This document shows positions 1-12,400 of a stretch of 64,000 nucleotides of DNA, one piece after another; positions within the stretch are counted from its first letter, which is position 1; the number at the start of each line of letters is the position of its first letter. Origin of the DNA: Castor canadensis (taxonomy: Eukaryota > Chordata > Mammalia > Rodentia > Castoridae). Position numbers and translations under genes: made by a program. The notes below the pieces were generated by a model. It searched no databases, was not told the origin of the DNA, and saw nothing but the letters and a program-made list of their open reading frames with translations. The stretch lies in NCBI RefSeq assembly GCF_047511655.1, contig NC_133386.1:171079146-171143145 (forward strand), read 5' to 3'.

Positions 1-397
1 AGTTAGTGAACATTTTACTAGTTTTTTTTTTTGTTAGTCCTTTTGTCGATGTTGATAAGCTCTCTGCAGGATGAGAAGATTGGATTCAGTTATATCTGAG
101 AGGCCTTCTGATTCTATATAGCTTGATACAGTATCTGAAAGATGTCTTTTAAAAGGACTAAGCTTGAGATAGGACAAAATAGTAATTACTTTGAAGATAT
201 CTCTGGTTTAAAAAATCAGCAGTGGAAATACACATATATTTTTTCCATATTTTTCTTTGTGTCTATTTAATGACCATCTCATGATTCCATTAATTACCAC
301 AAAATAGGCTTTTTATGTATGTAATTTATATTCATGCACTCTCATTAGAAATCTTAAAGGCTATGACAGACTGATAAAATTCACTGTTCTTGTATCA

Positions 398-594
398 GCC
401 CCCCCACCCCTTTTTTTTTCCCCCCCCCTCTCTCAGTCTAGGGTTTGAACTCTGGGCCTCACTCTTGCTAGGCATGCACTCTACCATTTGAGCTATTTCA
501 TCAGCCCTGGATTTTTTTGGGTATTTTTGAGATAGGGTCCTTGCCTGCTGAGTAGCTAGGATTATAGATGTGAGTCAGCAGCACCTGGCTCTTA
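398..594 (-). repeat. B1-dID-like SINE
   Basis: Reverse-oriented dimer. A C/T-rich tail is followed by the ID-like unit (GGTTTGAACTCTGGGCCTCA…CTACCATTTGAGC) and then a shortened B1-like unit ending near the reversed 'TGTAATCC' box. Confidence 0.8.
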
Positions 595-747
595 TATCAA
601 CTCTAGATCAGCAGAATGTTGGTGTTTACCCTAAACACTTTTTGATGTGACAAAAACCTTTGGTAATAATACAAAAATTAAATACAAGAAAAATCAAGCC
701 TTCTGGATAAGTGTTAGCTAGAAGAAGAGCTAATACTGAAATACAAA

Positions 748-848
748 GTTGCTATAATCCCAGTACTCAGGAGGCTGATGCAAAAGAATGGGTGAGTTCG
801 AGGACAGCCTGGGTTAACATAGTGAGACCCTGTTGAGAAAAGAAAATG
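748..848 (+). repeat. B1-like SINE, 5' truncated
   Basis: Starts inside the B1 unit at ATAATCCCAGTACTCAGGAG and runs to the GAGACCCTGTTGAGAAAAG end. The ID half is absent. Confidence 0.75.
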
Positions 849-917
849 CAAAGCTGCTTCTAATTTGGTAAAAATATTTTATTACATGAAGAAAGACAGT
901 GCATACAGATATTAAGA

Positions 918-1180
918 GATCTGGCTCAGGAACTAGGTTGCCTGGGTTGAATCATGATTCTGCACTTTTATTTTAGCTTGATGACCTGGGCTGAGTTACT
1001 TAATTTCTCTCTTCTTGTATTAGTTAAGGTTTTCAGGGAAGCAGAAACAACAGGATAGAAGATGGTAAAGACAGACACAAGCCATCATAGAACTTTAGTT
1101 TTTCAATCTGTAAAATGGTGACAATATGTCTACCTCATAGGATTGTGCTTAGAAGAATAATTGGATGCACAACTATTTTA
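918..1180 (+). repeat. MIR SINE, interrupted
   Basis: Both halves of a MIR core are visible: CTGGGTTGAATCATGATTCT…GACCTGGGCTGAGTTACTTAA, then CAATCTGTAAAATGGTGACAA…CTCATAGGATTGT. About 70 bp of other sequence lies between them. Confidence 0.7.
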
Positions 1181-1239
1181 AGTACTTAATGTTAGTATTT
1201 ATTATACCCCATTAAAGAAGGTGTATTTTGATGATTTGT

Positions 1240-1812
1240 GCAAAAACAGGAAAGGTAATTTATATAGTATCTTAGTTTTGTGCTTCTGTACCAGAATCTG
1301 GACCATTTATAAAAAATAGAAACATATCTCATAGTTCTGGAGGCTGGGAAGTCTTAAGATCAAGATACTGGCATCTAAGGAGTGCTGTGTCCCCTTACAT
1401 GGTAGAAAATAGAAGGGCAAGAGAGTGAACCTGCTTTCACAATCTCTTGTTTTGGTTGGTTCTGGGTTACTTAAGGCTTCGTGCTTGTAAGGCATGTATT
1501 CTACCACTTGAGCCACTCCGCCAGTCCTTTTTGTATAGGGTATTTCTGAGATGGGGTTTTGTGACTCTGCCGAGATTGACTTTGAACTGCAGTCCTCCTG
1601 ATCTCTACCTCTTGAGTAGCTAGGATTATAGATGTGACCCACCCCTATCCCAACGACAAGCCCTTTTTATACTGGCATTTTATCCATTTGTGGGTGTAAA
1701 GCCTTATTACTGAATAATCTCCCAAAGGCCACACCTTCAAACACTTGCATTGAGGGGATTAGGTTTCCAATACAGGAATTTTGGGGGACACATAAAGACC
1801 ATAGTCTCCAGG
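1240..1812 (-). repeat. ERVL-MaLR-type solo LTR fragment, split by a SINE
   Basis: The text reads like the reverse of a MaLR LTR: CATAGTTCTGGAGGCTGGGA, then CTTACATGGTAGAAAATAGA, then CTCCCAAAGGCCACACCTTC and GGGGGACACATAAAGACCAT. A B1-dID SINE at 1449-1650 divides it. No internal retroviral coding sequence is present. The subfamily is not resolved. Confidence 0.55.
1449..1650 (-). repeat. B1-dID-like SINE nested in LTR
   Basis: Reverse ID unit (CTACCACTTGAGCCACTCCG) followed by a reverse B1 unit (CTTGAGTAGCTAGGATTATA). It sits inside the MaLR-like fragment, so it is the younger insertion. Confidence 0.8.
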
Positions 1813-1874
1813 TAGGGATTTGTTCCCTTAGTTTAGGTCGGAGCTTAAGGCTAGATATGAACCATGTCTAACTT

Positions 1875-1976
1875 TTTCTTTTTAATGGGTTGGGGGCAGT
1901 TGGTGTGAAGTTTTGAACTCAAGCTTCATTCTTGCTAGGCACATACTTCCAAACACTCACCCCCCCCCCCCGCCCC
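1875..1976 (-). repeat. ID-like SINE fragment with poly-C run
   Basis: Degenerate reverse ID unit (TTTTGAACTCAAGCTTCATT…CTTGCTAGGCACATAC) ending in a run of 13 C at about 1961. Confidence 0.6.
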
Positions 1977-2368
1977 ACTTTTTAAAAAGCATGGTTCATA
2001 AAAAAGAGTGGTTGCTGTGTAGCTTAACGTCTGTTTCTGAACCTACTGTCACTACATAAATTAAAATATCTGTCCTTCTATATTAACTGTTGTTTTAAGG
2101 AACTTTTGTCTGGGCTTTAAAGCAGTGCTCTTATTTAACTTTGATCCTTCAGCTTTGCTGAAGTCTGTGTTTTCTTACTTTTGCCTCCTTCCCTATGTGA
2201 ACTACTATTTCATCAAATTTGAGCTTTCTTTATTATTTCTTTTGCTTTCTTGACTTCCTTTCATATTTCTGCTTCTCTGTTTGCTCCCTTCAGCTAGTAA
2301 ATGCTCTTCCCAAAATTGAAAAGCCTATTCATTTTAATACATGACTCTTTCTCTTTGAAAGCTTGCTT

Positions 2369-2606
2369 GTTTTTTGGGGGGAAGGGGATTGGGGTTTGAA
2401 CTTGGAACTTTGCATTTGCAAACAAAATAGGCACCCTACCATTTGTGCTACTACTCCAGTCCCTCCCATTTTGCTCTGTTTTTTTTTTGGAGATGAGGTC
2501 TCACGAACTATTTGTCTGGGCTGGCCTGGAACCACAATTCTCTCAATCTTAAGCCTCCCAAGTAGCTAGGATGATAGATAGGCGCAAGCCACTGGTTCCC
2601 AGCCCT
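2369..2606 (-). repeat. B1-dID-like SINE
   Basis: Reverse dimer. The ID unit contains GGGGTTTGAACTTGGAACTT, and the B1 unit contains CTGGGCTGGCCTGGAACCAC and CCCAAGTAGCTAGGATGATA. Confidence 0.85.
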
Positions 2607-3208
2607 TGAAAGCTCTCTTGATCATCCTAACTTAATCTTCTCTCTCTGCTCATATATATTAAATTTGTTGATTTTTAAAAAATTATTAAGATACCATTTA
2701 CATATTCTGTTGCCATTATAGACTTGTCTTGTTAGTACAACTTTCATCATTCTCAGGCATCCTCCATTTCTCCCTATTTTGGTTTTCTCTCTGATCAGCC
2801 TTGTAAGACTTGAAAAAGGAAAAAGGTGAGAAGGAAAACAGTGCCATGGCTCTTGAAAAGACCTGACCTTCCTGTGTCTCCATTCTGATGGTAAACATGA
2901 GAATGGAAGAAAGAAATGTTTTGAGTTTGCCTAATGCCATCTGAAACTTTAGTCTTTCCAGGGAAGAAAAAAGGACTCTGGGAAAAATACATTCATACTT
3001 ACTTGTTTATTTTTTACTGCTGCTTTCTTTTCTCTGTCAGCATTGTCTTATTCATAAAGACAAGTTCAATTTTAGACTTTTAATATGTTGGAATGCCTTT
3101 CTGATACTAACAAGAGGATTGTTTAGGAAAGGGGGAGTATTATAGGTTTTAGCATCTCCTGTGAGTTAAGCTGGAACTTTGGTGTCTTATATTTATGTTC
3201 TTTTGCAG

Positions 3209-3447
3209 ATTCAGAAAACAATAAAGAAGACAGCACGGCGTGAACAGCTTATGAGAGAAGAAGCTGAACAGAAACGTTTAAAAACTGTACTTGAGCTACA
3301 ATATGTTTTGGATAAGTTGGGAGATGATGAAGTGCGAACTGATCTGAAACAAGGTTTAAATGGAGTACCAATACTTTCTGAAGAGGAATTGTCGTTGTTG
3401 GATGAATTCTACAAGTTAGTAGATCCTGAACGGGACATGAGCTTAAG
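3209..3447 (+). CDS. CAPRIN1: CAPRIN1 coding exon, residues 123-202
   Basis: Acceptor TTTTGCAG, donor AG|GTATAAT; the exon ends two bases into codon 202 (AG|G, Arg). It encodes IQKTIKKTARREQLMREEAE through DPERDMSLR, a charged helical stretch belonging to the homodimerisation domain. The short intron that follows (3448-3542) is only 95 nt. Confidence 0.95.
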
Positions 3448-6400
3448 GTATAATGATATTTGATGATAGAAACTTATAAATACTGCTTTGATGACTGAAA
3501 GGTAATTAGCTGTTTAATTACTATTGTTGTTATTATTATAAGGTTGAATGAGCAGTACGAACATGCCTCCATTCACCTGTGGGACTTGTTGGAAGGGAAG
3601 GAAAAATCTGTATGTGGAACAACCTGTGAGTATCAGAGATAACTTTGGTTTTGTAACTAAGAGTCCTTAGAAATGGGTTTTCTGTTTAACAGTAATACTG
3701 AAGAAAATTTAGAAGTGCATAAGTAACATTCATTCACTGTTTTTTTTGTTTATTTCCTTTTGCATCTTTTTTTTTTTTTTTTTGGCATGTTTGTGTTTTG
3801 TGTAAATGAAAACACCAGCAACAACCAACCAAAAGTGTATAGAGATTGAGTCCTAACTTAGCATGGTTTTGTGGGGCTTTTTGTGATTCTCGAAGTGGTA
3901 CTCAGCTTTGTGTTACTATAACAAAATGCTGGAGGTAAAGAACTTAGGAGGAATGGTTTAATGTGGCTTACAGTTGGAGATGTTTAGTATGTGGTCAGTT
4001 GGCTCTGTTGGTTTATGCCTATGGTGAGGCAGAACATTGTGTTAGAAAACTTGTGGTGGAGCAAAGCTGCTCACCTCAGTGCGGCCTGGAAGCAAAGAGA
4101 GAGATAGGAAGTGATCCCAGGTTCCAGTGTCTGTCCCACGGGCAAACCTGACTACTTCTGCCATCTCCCAGTTGCACCACATGCTACCATCTAAACTCAT
4201 GGGGCCATTCCAAACCACAGCACTGGGGATCAGATGCAGACCCTGGGGTATATTAAGCAGTCAGTGAGCTACATTCCAGCCCCTTTAACTTGGTTTTAAT
4301 ATATAATTGTGTTTGATGTAGATAAACACCTGATGTGTCCTATTAGAGTTTTTGGTATTAGAGACTGGTTTTTCCTTATGACTGAACTTTTATGAAAAAC
4401 ATAGCACCTTATACCTATAACTCATGGTCATTACCTTAGTCTTCCTTTAGTTCTTCTTGGGCTTTTCTTAAGGTTTGAAGCCAACCCTGGGCAAATACTT
4501 CTCAATACCCTATCTTGAAAAAACCCATTATAAAAAAAGGGCTTATGGAGTGGCTCAAGTGGTATGAGCACCTGCGTACCAAGGGTGAGGCCCTGAGTTC
4601 ACATCCCAGTGCTGAAAAAAAAATACGTATATATGTTTTTATTCACTATCACTCTGTAATACATTTCTTTCTTATGTATATGTATTTTAGTAACAGTCAA
4701 TTAGTATTTTTTTTCTTATAATATGTTGTAGAATGTTGAATCTTTTTCAAGCCTGGCATCATGAGATAGATAGTCTTAACATTCTAACCCACATTCCTTT
4801 TTAGATAAAGCTCTAAAGGAGATTGTTGAGCGTGTTTTTCAGTCAAACTACTTTGATAGCACCCATAATCACCAGAATGGATTGTGTGAGGAAGAAGAGG
4901 TAGCCTCAGCACCTACAGTGGAAGATCAGGTAGCTGAAGCCGGTGAGTGCTAACTTAGATTGATACGGCATTCAGTTCAGAGTCCTGGCCTTACCTTTTC
5001 CTTTGCTACTAGTTTAAGTTATATACTTACTTATTTAGTTATATATGTATACTCAGATTTTTAAAGAAATGTTAAGTGTGACATAATGTTAAGACAAAGC
5101 TCATCAAGAGTAATTACTTTGAAGTGTTTATTATTAGTCTTACTGGTCTTGATCACAGTTATAAACTGGTAGTTCTCCTGCTTGTTAGGGGGTGTCCAGA
5201 TTTATTGCTGCTTACCATGCCAGTGTTTAGGGCAGACAGTGTATTTTTATCAAGGAGAGATTATAAATCCATTATCTTGAACTACAGATTTTCATTGGCA
5301 AGGGTTTTTTCCTTATTGATTGTAATTCTTAATATCTAGCACAATACTAAGTAACTAGACAGTCACCATGAGTACTTCTGTGGTAACTCTTGATAAGTAA
5401 AATTCTGAGTATAATTATATATATTGTTAGGACATAAATTTTGTAATGGTTAAAAGTATGAATTTTAGAATCTAGTCTTGTCTAGATTCAAGTCTTGTTT
5501 CACACTTAACTAGGCATTAAACTTTGGGCAAGTTACTGGAGCTCTCTATACCCCAGGTTCCCCATTTAGAAAGTAATGTGTGAAATGTATATGCAGAGCT
5601 TGGTACACTTCACAAGTGTAAGCTATTAGGTTGACAATAGAAGATGGAATTTATATTAGCAGAATCTTAATTGCTTTTTTTATTAAGTAATTAAAATGGA
5701 GAAAAATTTTTATCTGCTTTTAACTTAAAAGAATAGATAAGGGTTTTACTGTAGAAGGCTTTTATTTGCATTATATATGATCTGGGATAACTACTATTAA
5801 TAATTTATCTTGGAGTAAAGGTAAAGAAAACTTTCTAAATAATATTGTAAAAATGGTAAAATGTAGGAACTTGCTGTTACAAGTAACTTTGTAAATAAAT
5901 TCAGGTTATGTGATGCTGAACTGTTTACTTATTTGGAGTTTAAAATTGTTAACTTTAAAAGATTTCTTACATGTTTTTGCATCATTTTAAAAGATACTTT
6001 TTGCTGTACTGGGTTTGGAACTCAGGGCTTTATACTTGGCTATGTAGGCACCACTTGAGCCGTACCCCTAGCTCTTTTTGCTCTGGTTATTTTTGAAATA
6101 GGGTCAAAATCACTAAAAGTCCATGGTTTACATTAGGGGTCACTCTTGGTACCTTGTACATTCTATGGGTTTAGATAAATGTATAATGACAGATATTTAC
6201 CATTATAGTATCTTACAGCCTCCTTCCACTGACCTAAAAAATCTTTTGTTGTTTTGCATTATTTTTAAATCTCTTAGAACCTGAGCCAGCAGAAGAATAT
6301 ACTGAGCAAAGTGAAGTTGAGTCAACAGAGGTATATTTTTTATTAAATGCTACCTTACCGGTGTGACTTTCAAACAGACATCTGAAACATTTACTTTGCT

Positions 6401-9400
6401 TTGCAGTATGTAAATAGGCAATTTATGGCAGAAACACAGTTCAGCAGTGGTGAAAAGGAGCAAGTAGATGAGTGGACAGTTGAAACCGTTGAGGTAAGAG
6501 TTCTAACAGGTTGATGTTTTTGTCCATTTATTTATTTCTTCATTCATTCATTCCATAGTACTGGAGTTTGGAATTCAAGGCCTCACACTTGCTAGGCAAG
6601 TGCTGTACCACTTACTGCACACCTACAGGCCTTTTTGTTTTACTTTTCAGGTAGTGTCCTCCCTTTTTGCCTTATCTGGCCTTGGACTGTGATCCTACTA
6701 AGTATGCCTCCAAAGTAACTGGGTTTGTAGCCTTAAACCACCATGATGCCTGGCTTGTTCTTTGAGATAGGGTCTCAATAACTTTTTTGTTCAGGCTGGC
6801 CTCGAACCTCGATCTTCCTGTCCCTGCATCCTAAGTAGTTGGCATTATAGGCATATGCAAGTCCAGCCTTGTTTTTATCTTTAGTTAATAATTTTTATTT
6901 CTTTTGAGAACAAATTAAGATTTTTAATCCATTTGCGTTACTAGTATACTTATTATAGTAACAAACTCATTACACAAGAGTGTTACTTAAAATGTTTATC
7001 CCTCTTGATATCTATTGCTGATTTGATTATGGGAACGAACTTTCACTGTTGCTTGTTCATTTTATAAAAAAATTTCATACAGAGTTACGGGTTAATCTGT
7101 CTGCTAAAGTGTGTAATTCATCTCCTTAAACATCAGGTTGCTCTACCTGGGCTCTTGCATTAATAGCTTTTAGAAAAACAGCTCCTTATAGAGAATGAGT
7201 TGGGGTGTCACCTTGGATTCCTCCTTCACCCTAATGCTATTTTGCTTGCGAGACTCCAGGTTCCCTCAGGGTCTCTTAGTGATGTTTCTCAACTAATACT
7301 AAACCCTTCAGTTCCTTACTCAAGTGCTTTGAACCCTTTCATATTTCTCCACTCTGGAGAAATAGAGAAGATTTAGAAAAAAAAGATCATAAAAATGTAT
7401 AGAATGGCATTTTGCATAAAGGGGTATGCCAGCCAGTTAAGACTTTGACTAAGTAAAGTGGGTATCTGTTTTTAAAGGACTCATTAATAGGTGTGTGTTA
7501 GCATGACATACAAATAGAAGTGAATTTGTATGATTTTTTAATTACATCACAACAAAGGATGGGTTGAGAATTAACATACAGTGCTTTTGCAGTACTTGGA
7601 TTTTATTGGGGGAAAAGAGTGTATCACTGTACTTAATATTGCCTGTAGTATTTGTTCTTACTGCTGGTAGATTGGTCTTTCTAAAGACCATCTATATGGG
7701 ATTCAGGGAATTTTTTGAACATCATAAAGTCGATAGTGCTTAGTTTTCATGATTAACAGCTTAACGGTTTTCATCTCAGCAGTGTTTATAAAGGAAATAA
7801 GATTATGATTTGCCCAGCCACAATAGATATGATTTTCACACATTTAAAAGCCATACAGAATATTAATGTTATAAAAATTAGGATTCCCAAGCTGAACAGG
7901 GAATTATTAAGAACACTAATCAGGAGAAAGTGCTAAAGCTGGGAAGTAGACTAATACAGTGATCTTTGACTTTTGTAACACTTCTGTTGAGTGTGATGGC
8001 AGAGAAAATGGAATGGAGGAAATCTAAATTTTAATGATCATAATAGCCAACACTTGTTGATTGCTGACTAAATACCAGGTACTGAGATAGGTGACTATTT
8101 GAAATAGAGATTATAGATCCCAGTTCCTACAAAGTAGTAGTTTAAGCAAAATATTATTTTTGATGGTAAGCATGAATAGTCTTTCTTTGAAAGCAGTTCA
8201 TATGGTAAGCTTGAAATGTTCGTGGGATTGAGAAAAGCTCAGATGTGGTTATGCTGACCTGTTTGGTTATAATTGTCTATTTGAGCCACTTTAATGCCCA
8301 CTGTTTATATAGATCGTATATGTGATTTTGGGACCAGACAAGATAGTAATAAATGGAGCTCTTTTACTCTCCTCTGACTTCAGGTGGTAAATTCACTCCA
8401 ACAACAACCACAGACGGCATCTCCTTCAGTACCAGAACCCCACTCTTTGACTCCAGTGACTCAGGCAGATCCCCTGGTCAGAAGACAGCGAGTACAAGAT
8501 CTTATGGCACAAATGCAGGGCCCCTATAATTTTATTCAGGTAAGTACATTTTAGTATAAAAAAAAAAAACTTAGCAGAAAGTTCAAGTGCTTACATTAAT
8601 TGAATTAATTCCATTATATCCTAATTTGTAGGATTCAATGCTGGATTTTGAAAACCAGACACTTGATCCTGCCATTGTATCTGCACAACCTATGAATCCA
8701 ACCCAAAACATGGACATGCCCCAGCTGGTTTGCCCTCCAGGTTAGTAAAGGGATATTTTTATGTGAGAGATAAAGTATAGGCTAATGCTTTCTGGTTTTA
8801 CAAAGTTTGTGAAATTAACTTTTTCCCTTTTTAATGCTTATGTAACTTTTGAGTCCTGTCTTTAATTTGGTAACAAATGTTTTTCCCATAATACAAAATT
8901 TAATTATATGGCATACAGATATGTAGAAAAATGCATGCAAGTTTGGCGAATTTTCTCAAACTGAAAACAACAGCACTCAGATCAAGAAATGAATCAGTAT
9001 TGTTAACTCAGAAACCTATTTGGTGTTCTCTTTCAATCACTAATTACCCTCTACCCTCTCTCCTAACTCTGGGGTGATTATTTACTTCCCTTTTGACATT
9101 ATTGATCAATTTTGACTGTTTTTGCAAATTGTTTAAGTAAAATTTGCTTGACTTTAAATTTCAAAGTTAATCTTAGGATGCTTGCATCTCTTTAGGAGAA
9201 TTTCTGAACATGTTAATCCCTTAATCAAAACGAGAGACACAACAATGAAGTATGGGAATGACTAAGAGAAAGAGTTGAAGAAGACAGTTGCAGTTAGTTG
9301 GTGCCTTGCTTTAAGTGGACCTTCTTTCTAGGACCTAGTAATTTGGGGTCTTGTTCTTTCCCTCATGTTAGGTGGGCTCTACATAATAAAGTAACATTTA

Positions 9401-12400
9401 ATATTGCATTTTCTTAAGTGACAAAAGAAGTTATCAAGTAAAAGCATGTTCAGTGACACAGTTAATTTGCCCAAGATGGTTACGTTTTTTGTACAGTAAA
9501 GGGAGCTCATTTTCCTGTCACACCTCTACCAAGAATTAGAAAACAAAAATGAAGTGAAGCTTGTCAGACAGCAGTCACAGTTCTAATGCTGCTTGCTGAA
9601 CCTTTACCAGAGGAAAGAGATGTGTAGTTTTCCCAATTTTTGGCAAATTGTGCCAAAGTCCACATATGTAGCCCCAACATAACCTGTAAGACTATGTAGA
9701 TACTCAGATAATGCTGAGACCATTAGAAAGTTGGTGTTTCCAAATGATTAAACAGTGATTCTGAGCTTACAATTACGTATTCAACCTTGGTTTGGGTGTG
9801 GTAGGTGGGAGAATGATGAGAATTGCCAATAAAGATGCACACTGAATCAAATGTAGGATTTTTAGTAAAAGGTTTACCAAATTTTTTTTACTTCCCCCAC
9901 CCCCATGGAAACATGAAATTAATTGAAGATTGATGTTAAGATGTTAACCGAATATTATCTATTCAAAGTCTCAAGTATGGGTAATGTTATTTTCTGTGCT
10001 ACTATAAAAGGAAATTTCTTGTGGATAATACTGGCACTGATTCTTGTCTGTTAGTCTCTGTACCTTTTTGTTGATTATTTTTTGCTGGCATCTTACGTTA
10101 CCCTGGAAAACACAAAATGAAAGCAATTGTAAGAGTCAACCAATAATCACTTCAAGTAGAGTAGAGTGCTCATGTGAAAGCTGAAATTGTACCCTGCACT
10201 TCCTAATTCATTTTCCCCAACCCCCCTTCTGTGGTACTGGAGTTTGAACTCAGGACCTTGGGTTGTTAGGCATACACTCTACCACTTGAGCCACACCCCC
10301 AGCTCTTTTTACATAATATTTGAATAGGTTCTTTTATGTCTGTTTGGATAGTGGACTTCATAAGTTTGCTTCCCCTCTACCATCTTTTTATTGGTTGAGA
10401 TGGGATCTCAAACTTTTTGCAAGGGCTGCTCTGGAACTCATCCTGGTCTGTGCCTCCAGAGTAGCCCAGTTTACTTTCTTGATAACTAAAATGCTTATTT
10501 ATGATTTGGCCATAGAAATTTGCCATTAATAGCCACGTAAAAGGTATTTTCAGCTATCTTAAGAATGTTGATTTTGTACAACAATAATTCAATTTTTGCA
10601 GTTCATTCTGAATCTAGACTTGCTCAACCCAGTCAAGTTCCTGTACAACCAGAAGCTACACAGGTAAGAGTGATAAGAATATTTTTTCAGGTTTGTTGCT
10701 TAGGACTTTTTCTCAGTTACCTTATGGTAATCTGGTATGCCTTTTATCACTCTCCATGTGTTTTACAAATTCATTGGTGTCTGTTGTCAGCCTTTATTTC
10801 CAAGTTTACATTTTTTTTAATGTATACATTTTGCATGTTAGGTTTTATAGTCTCCGAATGCTTAGAGAAGGTGGTAGTAATTAGTGTTGGTTTATTTTTT
10901 AAAAGTCAAGTTTGTAAGAAGAAATCAGATTTGATTTCATAACTTCTGTGTAGGTTCCTTTGGTTTCATCCACAAGTGAGGGGTACACAGCATCTCAACC
11001 TTTGTATCAGCCTTCTCATGCTTCAGAGCAAAGGCCACAGAAGGAACCAATTGATCAGATTCAGGTAAGTGGTATTATCAGGCCATATGAACTTGGTAAA
11101 TTGGGCAGAGCTACTTTCACTTTAATATAGTGACTCTTTGCAACTAAAGTTTTGCTAAAGTCTGTCTGTTTATTCACTTTGTTTAGGCAACAATCTCTTT
11201 AAATACAGACCAGACTACAGCATCATCGTCCCTTCCTGCTGCTTCTCAGCCTCAGGTATTCCAGGCTGGAACAAGCAAACCTTTACATAGCAGTGGAATC
11301 AATGTAAACGCAGCTCCATTCCAATCCATGCAAACGGTAAGCAAATTTAATGCAGCTAGCATTATAGACTGTCCAGAGAGTTTCATTTAACTGAGGTTGA
11401 ACTTTTATCTGCTATAACTGTAGAGTGTGTGTGTGTGTGTACACACATACACTTTTTTTTTTTTTTTGAGACAGCTCTGTGTAGTTGAGGTGGGCTTGGA
11501 ATTTGAAATCCTTCCTTCTGCCTCAGCCTCCTGAGTGCTGAGATTACAGGTGTGTGCCTCTATGCTCAGGTATAGGCTATATTTAATTGAACGTAAGCTC
11601 TGTTAAAGTTTTCAGAGATAAATTTGAGCCCTGTAAGTTGTTGCATCTGCATCTTCTTTTTTTTGGATAGTTTCACCATTTTGATATGGTTAACAATGTT
11701 TAAACATAACAAAGTAGTAGAATAATAAAACGTCCATGTAATCATAACCTAGATGTAATAGTTAACATTTTGCGTTATTTGAGTAATCTATTTACTGAAG
11801 TATTTGTTTATTTTTGGTGATACTACGGTTTGAACATAGGTCCTTGTGCTTGCTAGGCAGGCGCTCTACCCCTTGAAATACTCTGCTAGTTTCCTGAAGT
11901 ATTTTAAAGTAAAATTTAGGTGTTACTCTTCACTTTAGTTCATCAATAAGCATCTTTAAAGTGGAGGAGGATTTCTAGAAAACGACTTTTTTTGATGGTA
12001 CTGGGGTTTGAACTCAGGACCTTGTGTTTGCTAGTCTGGCACTCTACCACTTGAGCTATGTCACCAGCCCGATTTCTAGGAAATAATCATAATGAAAATA
12101 ACCATAATCTGTGGGGTATAGCTAAATCAGTGCTCAGAGGAATTTTTAGAGTTAAATACTTAAAATATTTTGTGATTAGAATATTAATAAAGTCAAAGTT
12201 AAATGAATTAAAAGATTCAGTGCAAAGCTAAAGTTCAGAAATTTCAGCAGCAGTAGATCATCAGGAGATTGTATCTTTTTTTTTTTTTTTTTTATTCATA
12301 TGTGCATACAAGGCTTGGGTCATTTCTCCCCCCTGCCCCCACCCCCTCCCTTACCACCCACTCTGCCCCCTCCCTCTCCCCCCTACCCCCAGGAAAAAAA

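Larger units (their letters stand above)
1..3208 (+). other. CAPRIN1: CAPRIN1 intron (3' part), repeat-rich
   Basis: No coding sequence is visible. The stretch ends in a normal acceptor (TTCTTTTGCAG) at 3208, next to the first exon in the window. It holds B1/ID-type SINEs, a MIR, and a split MaLR-like LTR, listed separately. Bases 1-394, 2000-2365 and 2610-3190 show nothing I recognise. The open frames here are SINE-derived or chance. The upstream CAPRIN1 exons encoding residues 1-122 lie before the window. Confidence 0.85.

Noticed and set aside
10565..10942. 125-aa open frame around a CAPRIN1 exon
   Set aside because: Only 10602-10663 is exon; the rest is intron read-through past a consensus donor.
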